A DNA stretch of 64,000 bases, from NCBI GenBank assembly GCA_034931985.1, contig JAYGHB010000004.1:62001-126000 (forward strand), written 5' to 3'. This document shows positions 43,473 to 51,956 of this stretch, piece by piece. Under the pieces are notes generated by a model. The model had not been told where the DNA came from. It did no database searches and saw nothing but the letters and a program-made list of their open reading frames with translations. Made by a program: the position numbers and the translations under genes. This DNA is from Halotia wernerae (GTDB lineage Bacteria > Cyanobacteriota > Cyanobacteriia > Cyanobacteriales > Nostocaceae). Within the stretch, counting starts at the first letter, position 1, and each line of letters begins with the position of its first letter.

Positions 43473-43831
43473 AAATTGAAACCTAACTCCTATCTCAGTG
43501 ATATTTCCTGGTATTCAAAATTGGGTAACTCTACCCCTTACATCATAAAACTCCAAACCGAGTTGCGAGTAAAGAAGAGGCAGGGGAGGCAGGGAGCAGG
43601 GAGCAGGGAGCAGGCAGAAAGATTAGGTACAACAAATTCAAGGCATTTTATTAACTCCCCTCTGCACCCCGCACCCTGCCCCAATTCCTCTTCTTCCCAA
43701 TGCCCAATGCCCCAATTCTTTTATTCGGAAACGTCTAAAAACGGTCACTTGTCAAGTATGTGTTACTTTTGTTAACCTAGGGTTAGGAAATCAAACGAGG
43801 CAATATTGCGAGAAGCGGGAGAGTAGACAAT
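43473..43831. other. Divergent intergenic region with low-complexity GGGAGCA tract
   Basis: 358 bases between the lyase and nblA. It contains a short tandem tract (about 43585-43615, GGGAGCA repeated) and a CCCAATGCCC-type stretch near 43700, both common intergenic filler in Nostocales. The promoters of the lyase and of nblA must lie here, but no factor site is clear. Confidence 0.5.
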
Positions 43832-43999
43832 ATGGATATCCCAACAAAACTGAGCTTAGAGCAAAGTTTCAACCTCAAGGTTTACGAAGAACAAGTGAAG
43901 GGGTTGAGTCAGGAGCAAGCACAGACGTTTCTTTTAGAAGTACTGCGACAATTAATGATTAAAGAAAATGTGATTAAGCATCTGCTTAAGCAAGTTTAG
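43832..43999 (+). CDS. nblA: NblA-family phycobilisome degradation protein
   Basis: A 55-residue protein (TKLSLEQSFNLKVYEEQVKG, LSQEQAQTFLLEVLRQLMIK). It matches the NblA helix-turn-helix: LSLEQ-F start, a QV--(L/M)S--QA-(D/T)FL middle and a basic C-terminal helix. NblA binds phycobilisome rods and brings the Clp protease during nutrient stress. ATG 43832 follows a GCGGGAGAG purine stretch. A strong terminator lies 73 bases after the stop, so it is transcribed separately from cpeB. Location next to cpeBA suggests a link with phycoerythrin. Confidence 0.85.
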   Translation: MDIPTKLSLEQSFNLKVYEEQVKGLSQEQAQTFLLEVLRQLMIKENVIKHLLKQV

Positions 44000-44072
44000 T
44001 CTTACTTCTCAGTAATAAACGCAATCTCCCCTCAAGCAGTTCCTCCCTTGGTTTGAATATTCAGTATTATTG

Positions 44073-44108
44073 CCCCCAATCAGGGTTATTCCGATTGGGG
44101 GTTGTTTT
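44073..44108 (+). terminator. Rho-independent terminator after nblA
   Basis: CCCCCAATC, loop AGGGTTATTCC, GATTGGGGG, then TTGTTTT: a 9-base-pair stem with a U-rich tail between nblA and cpeB. Confidence 0.85.
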
Positions 44109-44233
44109 ATGTATGTTAAGGATTGTTGCTTTGTTTCTCATAACTGAGACTGAAGCACCCATCATCTTTTATGTTCTATATCGTCGTAGTCAAATGACAG
44201 ACGACATCCTGATTTACTAACAAGGAGAGCTCA

Positions 44234-44788
44234 ATGCTTGATGCTTTTTCTAGAGCCGTAGTCTCGGCAGATGCCAGTACTTCCGTCCTCAGCGGCGCTG
44301 ATATTTCTTCCCTGAAGGGTTTTCTTGCTGAAGGCAACAAACGTTTGGATGCTGTAAATGCGATCGCAAGCAACGCTAGCTGTATCGTTTCTGATGCTGT
44401 AGCTGGAATGATCTGCGAAAACCAAGGTCTAATCCAAGCTGGTGGTAACTGCTACCCTAACCGCCGCATGGCTGCTTGCCTGCGCGATGGTGAAATTGTT
44501 CTACGTTACGTCACTTATGCGCTACTTTCTGGTGACGCTTCGGTATTGGATGATCGCTGCTTAAACGGTTTGAAAGAAACCTATGCAGCTCTAGGCGTAC
44601 CCACTACCTCCACTGTACGTGCTGTTCAAATCATGAAGGCTAGCTCTTTAGCCCACATCAATGACAGCAACACAGAAGCTAACGGTGGTAAGCGTTTCCG
44701 CAAAATGGGTTCTCCCAAAGGCGACTGTTCTGCATTGACCTCTGAAGCAGCTAGCTACTTTGATCGCGTTATTTCTGCTCTGAGCTAG
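44234..44788 (+). CDS. cpeB: C-phycoerythrin beta subunit
   Basis: A 184-residue globin-like phycobiliprotein, the light-harvesting beta chain of phycobilisome rods. The phycoerythrobilin sites are intact: Cys50 and Cys61 (double-linked bilin), Cys82 (RMAACLRD) and Cys165 (KGDCSALT). Asn72 (GGNCYPNRR), the position methylated in beta subunits, is present. The start has a strong AAGGAGAG ribosome-binding site 5 bases upstream. It forms the cpeBA operon with cpeA 98 bases downstream. No TTGTTA direct repeat of the Fremyella cpeBA promoter type was found. Confidence 0.96.
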   Translation: MLDAFSRAVVSADASTSVLSGADISSLKGFLAEGNKRLDAVNAIASNASCIVSDAVAGMICENQGLIQAGGNCYPNRRMAACLRDGEIVLRYVTYALLSGDASVLDDRCLNGLKETYAALGVPTTSTVRAVQIMKASSLAHINDSNTEANGGKRFRKMGSPKGDCSALTSEAASYFDRVISALS

Positions 44789-44886
44789 TCCTCAACAGAA
44801 ATAGTGAGTTAGAGACTTAAACTCAAAACTCAAAATTCAAAACGATTACCAAAACGTTCTGATCACATCCATTCGGAGATATAAGC

Positions 44887-45381
44887 ATGAAATCAGTTGT
44901 TACCACCGTGATCGCGTCTGCTGATGCAGCCGGTCGCTTCCCCACCTCCTCTGATCTAGAATCCGTTCAAGGTAGCATTCAGCGCGCTACAGCTCGTCTA
45001 GAAGCAGCTGAAAAACTAGCTAGCAACATCGATAACGTAGCTAAAGAAGCTTATGATGCTTCTATCAAGAAGTATCCTTACCTGAACAGTGACGGCGAAG
45101 CTAATTCTACTCAGGTTTTCAAAGATAAGTGTGCGCGTGATATCAAGCACTACATGCGTCTAATTCAGTACAGCTTGATTGTTGGCGGTACAGGCCCTCT
45201 AGATGAGTGGGGGATTGCTGGTCAGCGTGAAGTTTATCGTGCTTTGAACTTGCCAACTGCTCCTTACGTTGAAGCATTGAGATTCGCTCGCAATCGTGGT
45301 TGCGCTCCTCGCGATATGTCTGCTCAAGCACTGGTTGAGTACAATGCTCTTCTCGACTACGCAATCAACTCTCTATCATAG
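44887..45381 (+). CDS. cpeA: C-phycoerythrin alpha subunit
   Basis: A 164-residue alpha chain that pairs with CpeB. Bilin-binding Cys82 (FKDKCARDIKHYMR) and Cys139 (NRGCAPRDMS) are both present, the phycoerythrin pattern; phycocyanin alpha has only one. The conserved GPLDEWGIAGQREVYRAL lies between. Length is normal. It has a GGAG ribosome-binding site and is followed by a short hairpin. Confidence 0.96.
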   Translation: MKSVVTTVIASADAAGRFPTSSDLESVQGSIQRATARLEAAEKLASNIDNVAKEAYDASIKKYPYLNSDGEANSTQVFKDKCARDIKHYMRLIQYSLIVGGTGPLDEWGIAGQREVYRALNLPTAPYVEALRFARNRGCAPRDMSAQALVEYNALLDYAINSLS

Positions 45382-45402
45382 TTGAATTGTAATTTCGTGA
45401 CA

Positions 45403-45419
45403 GGGTAAGATTCTTACCC
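45403..45419 (+). terminator. Short hairpin after cpeA
   Basis: GGGTAAG-ATT-CTTACCC lies 21 bases after the cpeA stop without a U-run. It is more likely an mRNA 3'-end stabilising or attenuating hairpin than a full terminator. Confidence 0.5.
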
Positions 45420-45509
45420 TACAAGCCTGAGGGTTCTTGGTGTGTTGCTTTACCTAGTTGGAGGTTGAGTACTGGCAAAGAATCTTCGGGCTTGTTTTTG
45501 TGTCTTAAC

Positions 45510-45720
45510 TTCAATACCTTTGCGTTCCTCTGCGTTTAAAAAGACTATTTTTTTAAACGCAGAGGAACAAAGAGTAAACGCAGCGAAAAGTTCTGTTCGC
45601 GTAGCGTCTCCGTCAGGAGAAAGAGGGTTTCCCTCTGTAGGAAACTTTTCAAGACAAAGTGACGCAGAGTTTTGCCAAATTTAATTCGCTACGAATTAAT
45701 GAAATGTTGTACTTAGTAGA
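45510..45720. repeat. Dispersed inverted repeats in the cpeA-cpeY spacer
   Basis: TTGCGTTCCTCTGCGTTTAA and its inverted partner TTAAACGCAGAGGAAC form a long imperfect stem at about 45522-45575, followed by a TTCGCGTAGCGTCTCC/GGAGA palindrome (about 45596-45622) also found elsewhere in this window. These are MITE-like intergenic repeats of Nostocales, not genes. Together with the MITE at 45718 they fill the 562-base spacer. Confidence 0.6.
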
Positions 45721-45806
45721 CATCTCCGAAAAAGAATGTAGAGACGCGATTAATTGCGTTTCTACAAGGGTTCTTGATAACGCACATTTAATTTCTGGAG
45801 ATGTCT
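45718..45806. mobile_element. 89-base MITE with AGACATCTCC ends
   Basis: Terminal inverted repeats AGACATCTCC (45718-45727) and GGAGATGTCT (45797-45806) enclose the common Nostoc palindrome GTAGAGACGCGATTAATTGC plus GTTTCTAC. It lies between cpeA and cpeY. Confidence 0.75.
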
Positions 45807-45943
45807 AATGCTTTAAAATAATTTTTTACCACGAACAAATCTCTGAGACAAACATCTAGAAAGAAGTATTCTATACTTTTATACTTCTAACAGTAAAAAA
45901 ATATCATTTTAGATCACGGTTGGTTACTGACTACTAAGACTAT

Positions 45944-47200
45944 ATGGATAAACGCTTTTTTAATCTTTTCAATTTGACAGAAGACGAAGCTATCACCCTT
46001 TTAGACACTCCCCAAGAAAAGATAGATGAGGATGACTCACGCTATATTGCGGCTTCTCATTTAGTGAATTTCCCAACGGAGCGTTCAATCCATGCCTTGA
46101 TGCGTGCGGTGCAACAAACTGACCCTTCGCTGGATAACCGGATTGTGCGACGGAAGTCGGTGGAGATATTGGGACGGCTACAGGCAAAGCAAGCCTTAAG
46201 CGTTATTCGCACCTGTTTAGCAGATGAAGACTGCTACACCGTGGAAAATGCTGTTTGGGCGATCGCAGAAATTGGTACCCAAGATTCAGATATCTTAGAA
46301 GAAGTTGCCCAACTGTTGGACAAACCAGGGCAAACATATCGAGTAATTATCCACACCTTAACCAAATTGGATTATCAGCCTGCACTGGAGAGGATTCGCA
46401 AATTTGTCAATGCCGATGATGCACCTATAGCAAGTGCAGCCATTTCCGCAGTCTGCCGATTTACTAGAGACTATTCTCAGATGCAGAGGGTGGTGGCGCT
46501 ATTGCAACACCAGAATGTATTTGCGCGTCGGTTATCTATCCAAGATTTGATCGATGCTAGATATTACGATGCTATTCCTAATATTGCGCGTTGTCCGGTA
46601 TCTATTATCTTTCGGCTGCGGGCGATTCGGATGCTAGCAGAAGTTGGTGTTTCTACAGGAGCGATAGCCTACACCACAATTCAACCTTATTTAGAGCAAA
46701 CATTGCGCGACCATCCCCAAGATTTGGATTTAGTACATAGCTACGATCAGCTCCCCGCTTTGCCATTTCTGGTGCGGGAGTTATATGAGACTGACTTTGG
46801 GCGCTGCTATTTGGCAACCAAAACTATTCTTGAAAATTACACAGACACTTCACCCGCAGCGCTCTTTGCCACCTATGCAGAAGAAGCTAACAGTGACTAT
46901 GGGGCACATTTTCATGTGATCAAGCTGTTCGGCTGGCTTAAACATGCCCCTGCTTATGATCTATTGGTGGAAGCATTGCACAACCCTCAACCCCAGTTCC
47001 AGAAATCTCGCGCCGCCGCCGCGATCGCTCTTAGTGAACTAGGCGATCGCCGCGCCATCCCCGAACTGCAAAAAACCCTACAAACCAAAATCTGGGATTT
47101 AAAGTATGCCACATTAATGGCACTAGAAAAACTCGGCGATACCAGTAGTCGTGAAATCACCGCTAATGACCAAGATTGGTTGATTAGAAAAAGGGGCTAG
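45944..47200 (+). CDS. cpeY: Phycoerythrobilin lyase CpeY (E/F type, HEAT repeats)
   Basis: A 418-residue bilin lyase built from HEAT/PBS-lyase repeats (AAAIALSELGDRRAIPELQK, VENAVWAIAEIGTQDSDILE). In Fremyella the homologue attaches phycoerythrobilin to Cys82 of CpeA, helped by CpeZ. The length and order cpeBA-cpeY-cpeZ match the known Fremyella arrangement. The N-terminus MDKRFFNLFNLTEDEAITLL is typical. It may also serve the second alpha subunit downstream. Confidence 0.88.
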   Translation: MDKRFFNLFNLTEDEAITLLDTPQEKIDEDDSRYIAASHLVNFPTERSIHALMRAVQQTDPSLDNRIVRRKSVEILGRLQAKQALSVIRTCLADEDCYTVENAVWAIAEIGTQDSDILEEVAQLLDKPGQTYRVIIHTLTKLDYQPALERIRKFVNADDAPIASAAISAVCRFTRDYSQMQRVVALLQHQNVFARRLSIQDLIDARYYDAIPNIARCPVSIIFRLRAIRMLAEVGVSTGAIAYTTIQPYLEQTLRDHPQDLDLVHSYDQLPALPFLVRELYETDFGRCYLATKTILENYTDTSPAALFATYAEEANSDYGAHFHVIKLFGWLKHAPAYDLLVEALHNPQPQFQKSRAAAAIALSELGDRRAIPELQKTLQTKIWDLKYATLMALEKLGDTSSREITANDQDWLIRKRG

Positions 47201-47290
47201 GCTAGGGAGCAGAGAGCAGGGGAAGCAGGGGAAGCAGGGGAAGAGAAAATAACCTATTCCCAATGCCCAATGCCCATTTATTTATAATTT

Positions 47291-47902
47291 ATGATGACTC
47301 AAGACGAACTTTTTCAACAACTCAAACATCCTAACCCCAACCTGCGGGAACGGGCAATGCTGGAACTAGCTGAAATTCAAGATGAAACTACCATTCCTCG
47401 ACTGATAAGTATTCTTGGTGATGAAGATGTCACTTATCGACGGGCGGCTGTCAAAGCACTGGGGGTGATTGGCCCAGATGCCACTGTTCCCTTGATTGAG
47501 CCATTGTTGAACAGCGACAATGTGACTATTCGAGGTAGTTGTGCCAAGGCTTTAGCCCAAATTGCCGTTAATCATCCAGATGTTCCTTTTTCTGCTGAAG
47601 GTTTGCAAGGATTAAAAACTGGACTCAATGACCCGAATCCCATTGTCAATATTGGATGCGTTATGGCTTTGGGTGAGATTGGTGTCCCTGCCTTGGACAT
47701 TTTACTTGAATCTCTAGAAACAACAGATAATGTGGCCTTGGCAGTGACACTTGTCAATGCCCTTGCTACCGTCGGTGATAGCAGAGGAACAGACGTACTC
47801 ACGGCAATTATTAATGATGAATCTGCCGACTCCTATGTGCGTGAATCAGCCACAAGTGCATTATCGCGTTTGGAGTTGGTGAACAAGTATAAGAGAAGCT
47901 AA
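47291..47902 (+). CDS. cpeZ: CpeZ, HEAT-repeat lyase partner/chaperone
   Basis: A 203-residue E/F-type HEAT-repeat protein (NLRERAMLELAEIQDETTIP, YRRAAVKALGVIGPDATVPL, IVNIGCVMALGEIGVPALDI). In Fremyella CpeZ acts with CpeY and helps fold CpeB. The gene is 90 bases after cpeY, separated by a GGGAAGCA low-complexity tract, and only 69 bases before the second cpeB, so cpeYZ and cpeB2A2 may share a transcript. Start at ATG 47291 or 47294. Confidence 0.87.
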   Translation: MMTQDELFQQLKHPNPNLRERAMLELAEIQDETTIPRLISILGDEDVTYRRAAVKALGVIGPDATVPLIEPLLNSDNVTIRGSCAKALAQIAVNHPDVPFSAEGLQGLKTGLNDPNPIVNIGCVMALGEIGVPALDILLESLETTDNVALAVTLVNALATVGDSRGTDVLTAIINDESADSYVRESATSALSRLELVNKYKRS

Positions 47903-47971
47903 ATACAGATTGATGATTTTGTTGCTCATGAATCAGGTCAGAGATCGAGCATTAGTATTAAGGAGAGTTCA

Positions 47972-48502
47972 ATGCTAGACGCTTTTTCAAAAGCCATAGT
48001 GGCTGCCGATGCCGGAGGAAAGTTTATTGGTGGTACAGATTTAGATGCCCTCAAATCCTTTATTGCTGATGGTAACAAGCGCCTCGACGCTGTGAATGCG
48101 ATCGCTAGCAATGCCAGCTGCATCATCACTGACTCGGTTGCAGGAGCTATCTGTGAAAATGAGGGTCTAACTAGTGCAGGAGGTGGTGTTTATACTAATC
48201 GCAAGATGGCAGCTTGCTTGCGTGACGCTGAAATCATTCTGCGCTATGTAACCTATGCACTGTTGACTGGCGATGCTTCCATTTTGAACGATCGCTGTTT
48301 GAATGGTTTGAAAGAAACCTACACGACCCTAGGTGTACCCACCCCTTCTACTGTGCGTGCGGTTCAGATTATGAAAGCTTGTGCCATTGGTCATATTAAT
48401 AACACTGCTCAACGCCAAGAATCGTTTACTTTTGGAGATTGTTCTACTTTAGCGGCTGAAGTAGCTATCTACTTCGATACTGTTATGAGTAGCATTAACT
48501 AG
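47972..48502 (+). CDS. Second phycoerythrin beta subunit (divergent paralogue)
   Basis: A 176-residue paralogue of CpeB. All bilin cysteines are kept: Cys50, Cys61, Cys82 and Cys157 (FGDCSTLA, equivalent to Cys165). Differences: Cys73 is Val, an extra Cys is at 137 (IMKACAIGHIN), and the loop before the last bilin site is 8 residues shorter with a different sequence (NNTAQRQESF instead of SNTEANGGKRFRKMG). Asn72 is Gly. The start has AAGGAGAG, as in cpeB. The sequence is under coding constraint and not decayed. It probably makes a spectrally or structurally distinct phycoerythrin. Confidence 0.88.
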   Translation: MLDAFSKAIVAADAGGKFIGGTDLDALKSFIADGNKRLDAVNAIASNASCIITDSVAGAICENEGLTSAGGGVYTNRKMAACLRDAEIILRYVTYALLTGDASILNDRCLNGLKETYTTLGVPTPSTVRAVQIMKACAIGHINNTAQRQESFTFGDCSTLAAEVAIYFDTVMSSIN

Positions 48503-48614
48503 CTGGAATTATGAAAATTTATAAACATAAATAAAATTTTTTCGGACATTGGTATGGCTTGATTTTTGCCTACCTATTTCTCAATGTTGATTTAATTTGA
48601 GATTAATCTAAATT

Positions 48615-49103
48615 ATGAAATCAGTTTTAACTACGATTGTGACAGCAGCTGATCAAGCTGGGCGTTTTCCTAGTATCTCTGATCTACAGGCTGCTCAAGG
48701 AAGCTTGCAACGGGCAACTGCTCGTATGGAAGCAGCAGAAAAATTGGCAAGTAACTTTAAAGCCATTGCCCAGGAAGCCGTTGATGCAATCTACAAAAAG
48801 TTTCCTAATGGCAGTGGTCGGGATATTGATGCGGCAACTCAAAAAAACAAGTGTCTACGCGATATGATTCACTATCTGCGGTTGATCAATTACTGCCTGG
48901 TTGTTGGTGGTACTGGCCCTTTGGATGAGTGGGGTATTGCTGGCGCACGGGAAGTCTACAGAGCTTTGGGAATTAATACTGCTACCTATGTTACTGGTTT
49001 GACCTTTTTGCGCGATCGCGCTTGTGCGCCTCGTGACATGTCTCCCCAGGCTTTAGTAGAGTACAAAGCCTATCTCGATTACCTCATCAACTCTATGTCA
49101 TGA
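48615..49103 (+). CDS. Second phycoerythrin alpha subunit (divergent paralogue)
   Basis: A 162-residue alpha chain with both bilin cysteines: Cys80 (KNKCLRDMIHYLR, equivalent to Cys82) and Cys137 (DRACAPRDMS). An extra Cys is at 94 (INYCLVVGG). The region before the first bilin site (FPNGSGRDIDAATQ) is two residues shorter and unlike CpeA. The assembly motif GPLDEWGIAGAREVYRALG is intact. It lies 112 bases after the second beta gene. No linker gene is adjacent, so it must use rod linkers encoded elsewhere. Confidence 0.88.
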   Translation: MKSVLTTIVTAADQAGRFPSISDLQAAQGSLQRATARMEAAEKLASNFKAIAQEAVDAIYKKFPNGSGRDIDAATQKNKCLRDMIHYLRLINYCLVVGGTGPLDEWGIAGAREVYRALGINTATYVTGLTFLRDRACAPRDMSPQALVEYKAYLDYLINSMS

Positions 49104-49145
49104 CATATTGGTATGTGAAAGCGATCGCGCTGTTCGTAATAGGTG

Positions 49146-50861
49146 CTATTTCAACTTGAATTGATCAAACTTGACTACCTTTGAGTCGGGTTTACGAGTA
49201 TCAAAACGATAGCTACTGACTATCCCTGTTCCTGTGTCAAAGATGCTAAAAACTGTGATGTCATTACTAGCAATATAAGGTATTGGTTGGCCATCTTCGT
49301 TTAGTAAGGGGTCAATTGTCGGTATTACTGGCTCTAATCCATTAGGATCACCAAGTTTTACATAATCTTCTTTGTACCTAACTGGCACATCTCGCTTTTT
49401 GTTACCCCAAGCAGCACCATAAGTATTGCCGACGTTAGATGTTTCTAAAAAGTGCATCCCACTGGAACTAATAAAGCGGTTCCACAAATGGGAATGCCCA
49501 TAAAATACTAGTTGCACCTTAGCCTTCTCTAGTAAAGGCACAATATCGCAGATAATATAATCTTTGTCTTTGGGATATTCGTAACGCACTGCTTTGATTT
49601 TACGATCTTCATCCCGTTCAATTATCTGCACTGGCTCAGTATAAGCAGGAACGATGTTATCACCCAATGTATGGGCTGGATGATGGAACATCACAACTTT
49701 GTATTTTGCCTGTTTAAACTCTGGACTGTTGAGTTCTGCCTCTAACCAATTGTATTGCTTGCTGCCTTTAGTAATTGGCTCATAAATAATCTGTCCATAA
49801 CCCCAATTCTCAGGATTATTTAAATCCTTTTCTGCTTCCCTGTATCTACCTGTATATTTCGGATCTAAGTTAGGAGTCCGCCACATATTTGTGATGTACA
49901 ATACTACCAAACGCACATCACCAAAGCTGACTGCATAATACCTTTTGCCACCCTCTCGACTTTTTGGTAAGGTGAAAATTTCTTCGTAGGTATCAGTATT
50001 AAAAGAATTATCTATGAGCGATTTACCGCTATACAACTTTTGAGCAACAGCGCGGGGAATTGTATCATCAAATTCATCGTTTAAACTTTCCTTTCTAGCA
50101 AACCGTCCCATCACTTCATGATTACCAATGGCTGTAAACATGGGAGCGTGTTGAATTATTTGACCCCCAGTGTAGGTAGTCTTAACGCCATTGTGTTCCA
50201 TTTCATATTTAGCACGACCTTGTAAACCGGGAAACAATGCGCCGCCTCGATGATCATCAAACCATTCTGAAGCGCGATCGCTAACATTAATTAAATCACC
50301 AGCAAACCACACACCATCAACTTGTCCCACTGTCTCCACCACTTTTTGCAGATTTGCCGCTGTCATCGGCTTTAACTGATGGTCAGAGGTCAGTAAAATT
50401 TTTAGTGGTGTACCTGGTTTTGGGATGGGTGCAAGGGTAAAAACATTGCTGCTAATATTCTCCCCCTCTTCTCGCACACTCATAACTCGATAAGGAACCC
50501 GCACCCCAGAAGTTAACTCAGTCACTTCTGCTTCGTGTCGCCAAATGTCACGTTTCACAGGTTGTTGAATGGTTTGGTTTGCTACTCGTGATTGCTGATC
50601 TTCGCGTGTACGACTAAGTTTAGTTGTACTTGCCCAAATAGTTTGATTAAGTTTTTCCCCATAAGTAACTATGTGTTTTTTACCAGGAAACTCGGTAAAC
50701 CACACTACCCGCACTGAAGTAGAAGTTGGCAGTTGCAAAAATGGGTCGGTCAGCAGTTTGGGTGCTGATTTCATAGTTGTTTGCCCAAATGAACGCACGC
50801 TGAACAAGGTAAGACAGAGAAAAAACAGAAGTATAGGCGTTAGCAGTTTGGTTTTTGCCAC
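49146..50861 (-). CDS. Exported metallophosphoesterase (purple acid phosphatase-like)
   Basis: A 571-residue protein with a signal peptide (LLTPILLFFLCLTLFSVRSF). A fibronectin-like N-terminal domain (SVRVVWFTEFPGKKHIVTYG) is followed by the calcineurin-like fold: ILLTSDHQ, VWFAGDLINVSDR, FTAIGNHEVMGRF, VVMFHHPAHTLGD and VFYGHSHLWNR carry the metal ligands. The first motif is SDH rather than the common GDxH. It probably hydrolyses organic phosphate in the periplasm. It converges on the second alpha-phycoerythrin gene. Confidence 0.85.
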   Translation of the reverse strand: MAKTKLLTPILLFFLCLTLFSVRSFGQTTMKSAPKLLTDPFLQLPTSTSVRVVWFTEFPGKKHIVTYGEKLNQTIWASTTKLSRTREDQQSRVANQTIQQPVKRDIWRHEAEVTELTSGVRVPYRVMSVREEGENISSNVFTLAPIPKPGTPLKILLTSDHQLKPMTAANLQKVVETVGQVDGVWFAGDLINVSDRASEWFDDHRGGALFPGLQGRAKYEMEHNGVKTTYTGGQIIQHAPMFTAIGNHEVMGRFARKESLNDEFDDTIPRAVAQKLYSGKSLIDNSFNTDTYEEIFTLPKSREGGKRYYAVSFGDVRLVVLYITNMWRTPNLDPKYTGRYREAEKDLNNPENWGYGQIIYEPITKGSKQYNWLEAELNSPEFKQAKYKVVMFHHPAHTLGDNIVPAYTEPVQIIERDEDRKIKAVRYEYPKDKDYIICDIVPLLEKAKVQLVFYGHSHLWNRFISSSGMHFLETSNVGNTYGAAWGNKKRDVPVRYKEDYVKLGDPNGLEPVIPTIDPLLNEDGQPIPYIASNDITVFSIFDTGTGIVSSYRFDTRKPDSKVVKFDQFKLK

Positions 50862-50944
50862 GATCGCTCTGAGTATTACAAGCCTGCGTTATTGTACAGT
50901 GACAAATTTAAACAGAGGTTAAGTTATCAGTTACTGTTTACTGT

Positions 50945-51493
50945 TCACTGGTTTAATCCAGTTTCTGTACACACAACTTTCAAAGGTTTATCCCAAGGGT
51001 CAATGGGTAATTCAGGTAAATAGGCAAAATCAAAAACAATGCCAATGGTAGGTTTATTTGCCCAATCAGCAGCAGCTAGCAAGCGATCGTAATATCCTCC
51101 GCCATAGCCGAGGCGATATCCTTGATAGTCACATGCAACACTGGGGACAATAATTAAGTCCACTTCCCCAGGATTTAAAGTTGGGGCTGTGGGATGAGGT
51201 TCAACAATTCCATAAGCGCCGATTTGTACAGAGTCATTAGATGTCCAAAGATGCCACCAAAGGGAGTTACCAACGCAGCGAGGGAATCCCCAACGATATT
51301 TAGTATGTGCAAATAGTGAACTAATATCTGGTTCTTGGCGAAAACTGAAATAAGCAAGTATTGTTTTGGCTTGGGTAAATAAAGAGGATGTTTGCAGGTG
51401 CGCGCAGATGCGATCGCTTTTTTCTCTCCACTCTAAAACCGACATTGATTGCCGTTTTTTGAGCAGCGATCGGCGTAGTTGTGTTTTTTCCAT
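50945..51493 (-). CDS. 5-formyltetrahydrofolate cyclo-ligase
   Basis: A 182-residue enzyme of the 5-FCL/MTHFS family, converting 5-formyl-THF to 5,10-methenyl-THF with ATP. Visible motifs: the basic N-terminus KTQLRRSLLKKRQSM, AYFSFRQEPDIS, DLIIVPSVACDYQGYRLGYG and GGGYYDRLLA, the ATP/folate-binding loop. Length is normal. The upstream neighbour is a non-coding spacer. Confidence 0.92.
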   Translation of the reverse strand: MEKTQLRRSLLKKRQSMSVLEWREKSDRICAHLQTSSLFTQAKTILAYFSFRQEPDISSLFAHTKYRWGFPRCVGNSLWWHLWTSNDSVQIGAYGIVEPHPTAPTLNPGEVDLIIVPSVACDYQGYRLGYGGGYYDRLLAAADWANKPTIGIVFDFAYLPELPIDPWDKPLKVVCTETGLNQ

Positions 51494-51749
51494 TGTTTAA
51501 TGAGTTAGTTGAGAACAAGTCTAGCCGTCTACTTGGATGCTAATACCATTAAAATTACAGGGGCAACGCACCTTAACATTCATTGACAAAAATGTGGATT
51601 TATGAGTTGTTTGCACCGTAAGCATTTGCCGCTAAATCAACCAGAGTTTACCTCTTCGATTGTTAAGATGCGACAGGATAAATGTTACGCTAACTTCACA
51701 ATTATCCTGTCTTGCAATAGCCTGAAAGAGCTATCTATAGAGAAGTGTC

Positions 51750-51956
51750 ATGAGTGAAGAAGAAAACCAGCTTTTGATCGAACACGCTCGTGCGATCGCG
51801 AAAATACTCTACAAAAATGCTCCAGTTGAGGAACTAACAAGCTTAGGGAAGATAGAAAAGGAGAAGGGCTGTAGGGAGAAGACCGCACGCCTCCCCAATG
51901 CCCCAGCTAAAAGTACTTTTGCAACAATAACTTTAACTTCTCTTTTGTTGCTTTAG
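51750..51956 (+). CDS. Small hypothetical protein, possibly truncated
   Basis: A 68-residue frame. The first 35 residues (EEENQLLIEHARAIAKILYK, NAPVEELTSLGKIEK) look like a genuine small cyanobacterial protein with helical structure. The rest (CREKTARLPNAPAKS and the Leu-rich end) is encoded by a low-complexity GGGAGAAG/CCCCAATGCCCC filler and by antisense of the mtnP 3' end. It is probably a gene whose tail was replaced by repeat DNA. Confidence 0.4.
   Translation: MSEEENQLLIEHARAIAKILYKNAPVEELTSLGKIEKEKGCREKTARLPNAPAKSTFATITLTSLLLL

Noticed and set aside
43407..43775. A plus-strand open frame of 122 codons upstream of nblA
   Set aside because: It overlaps the lyase gene antisense and continues through low-complexity GGGAGCA filler.
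44100..44233. TTGTTA direct repeats like the Fremyella cpeBA promoter element
   Set aside because: Only TTGTTG/TTTGTT fragments occur, without the expected spacing.
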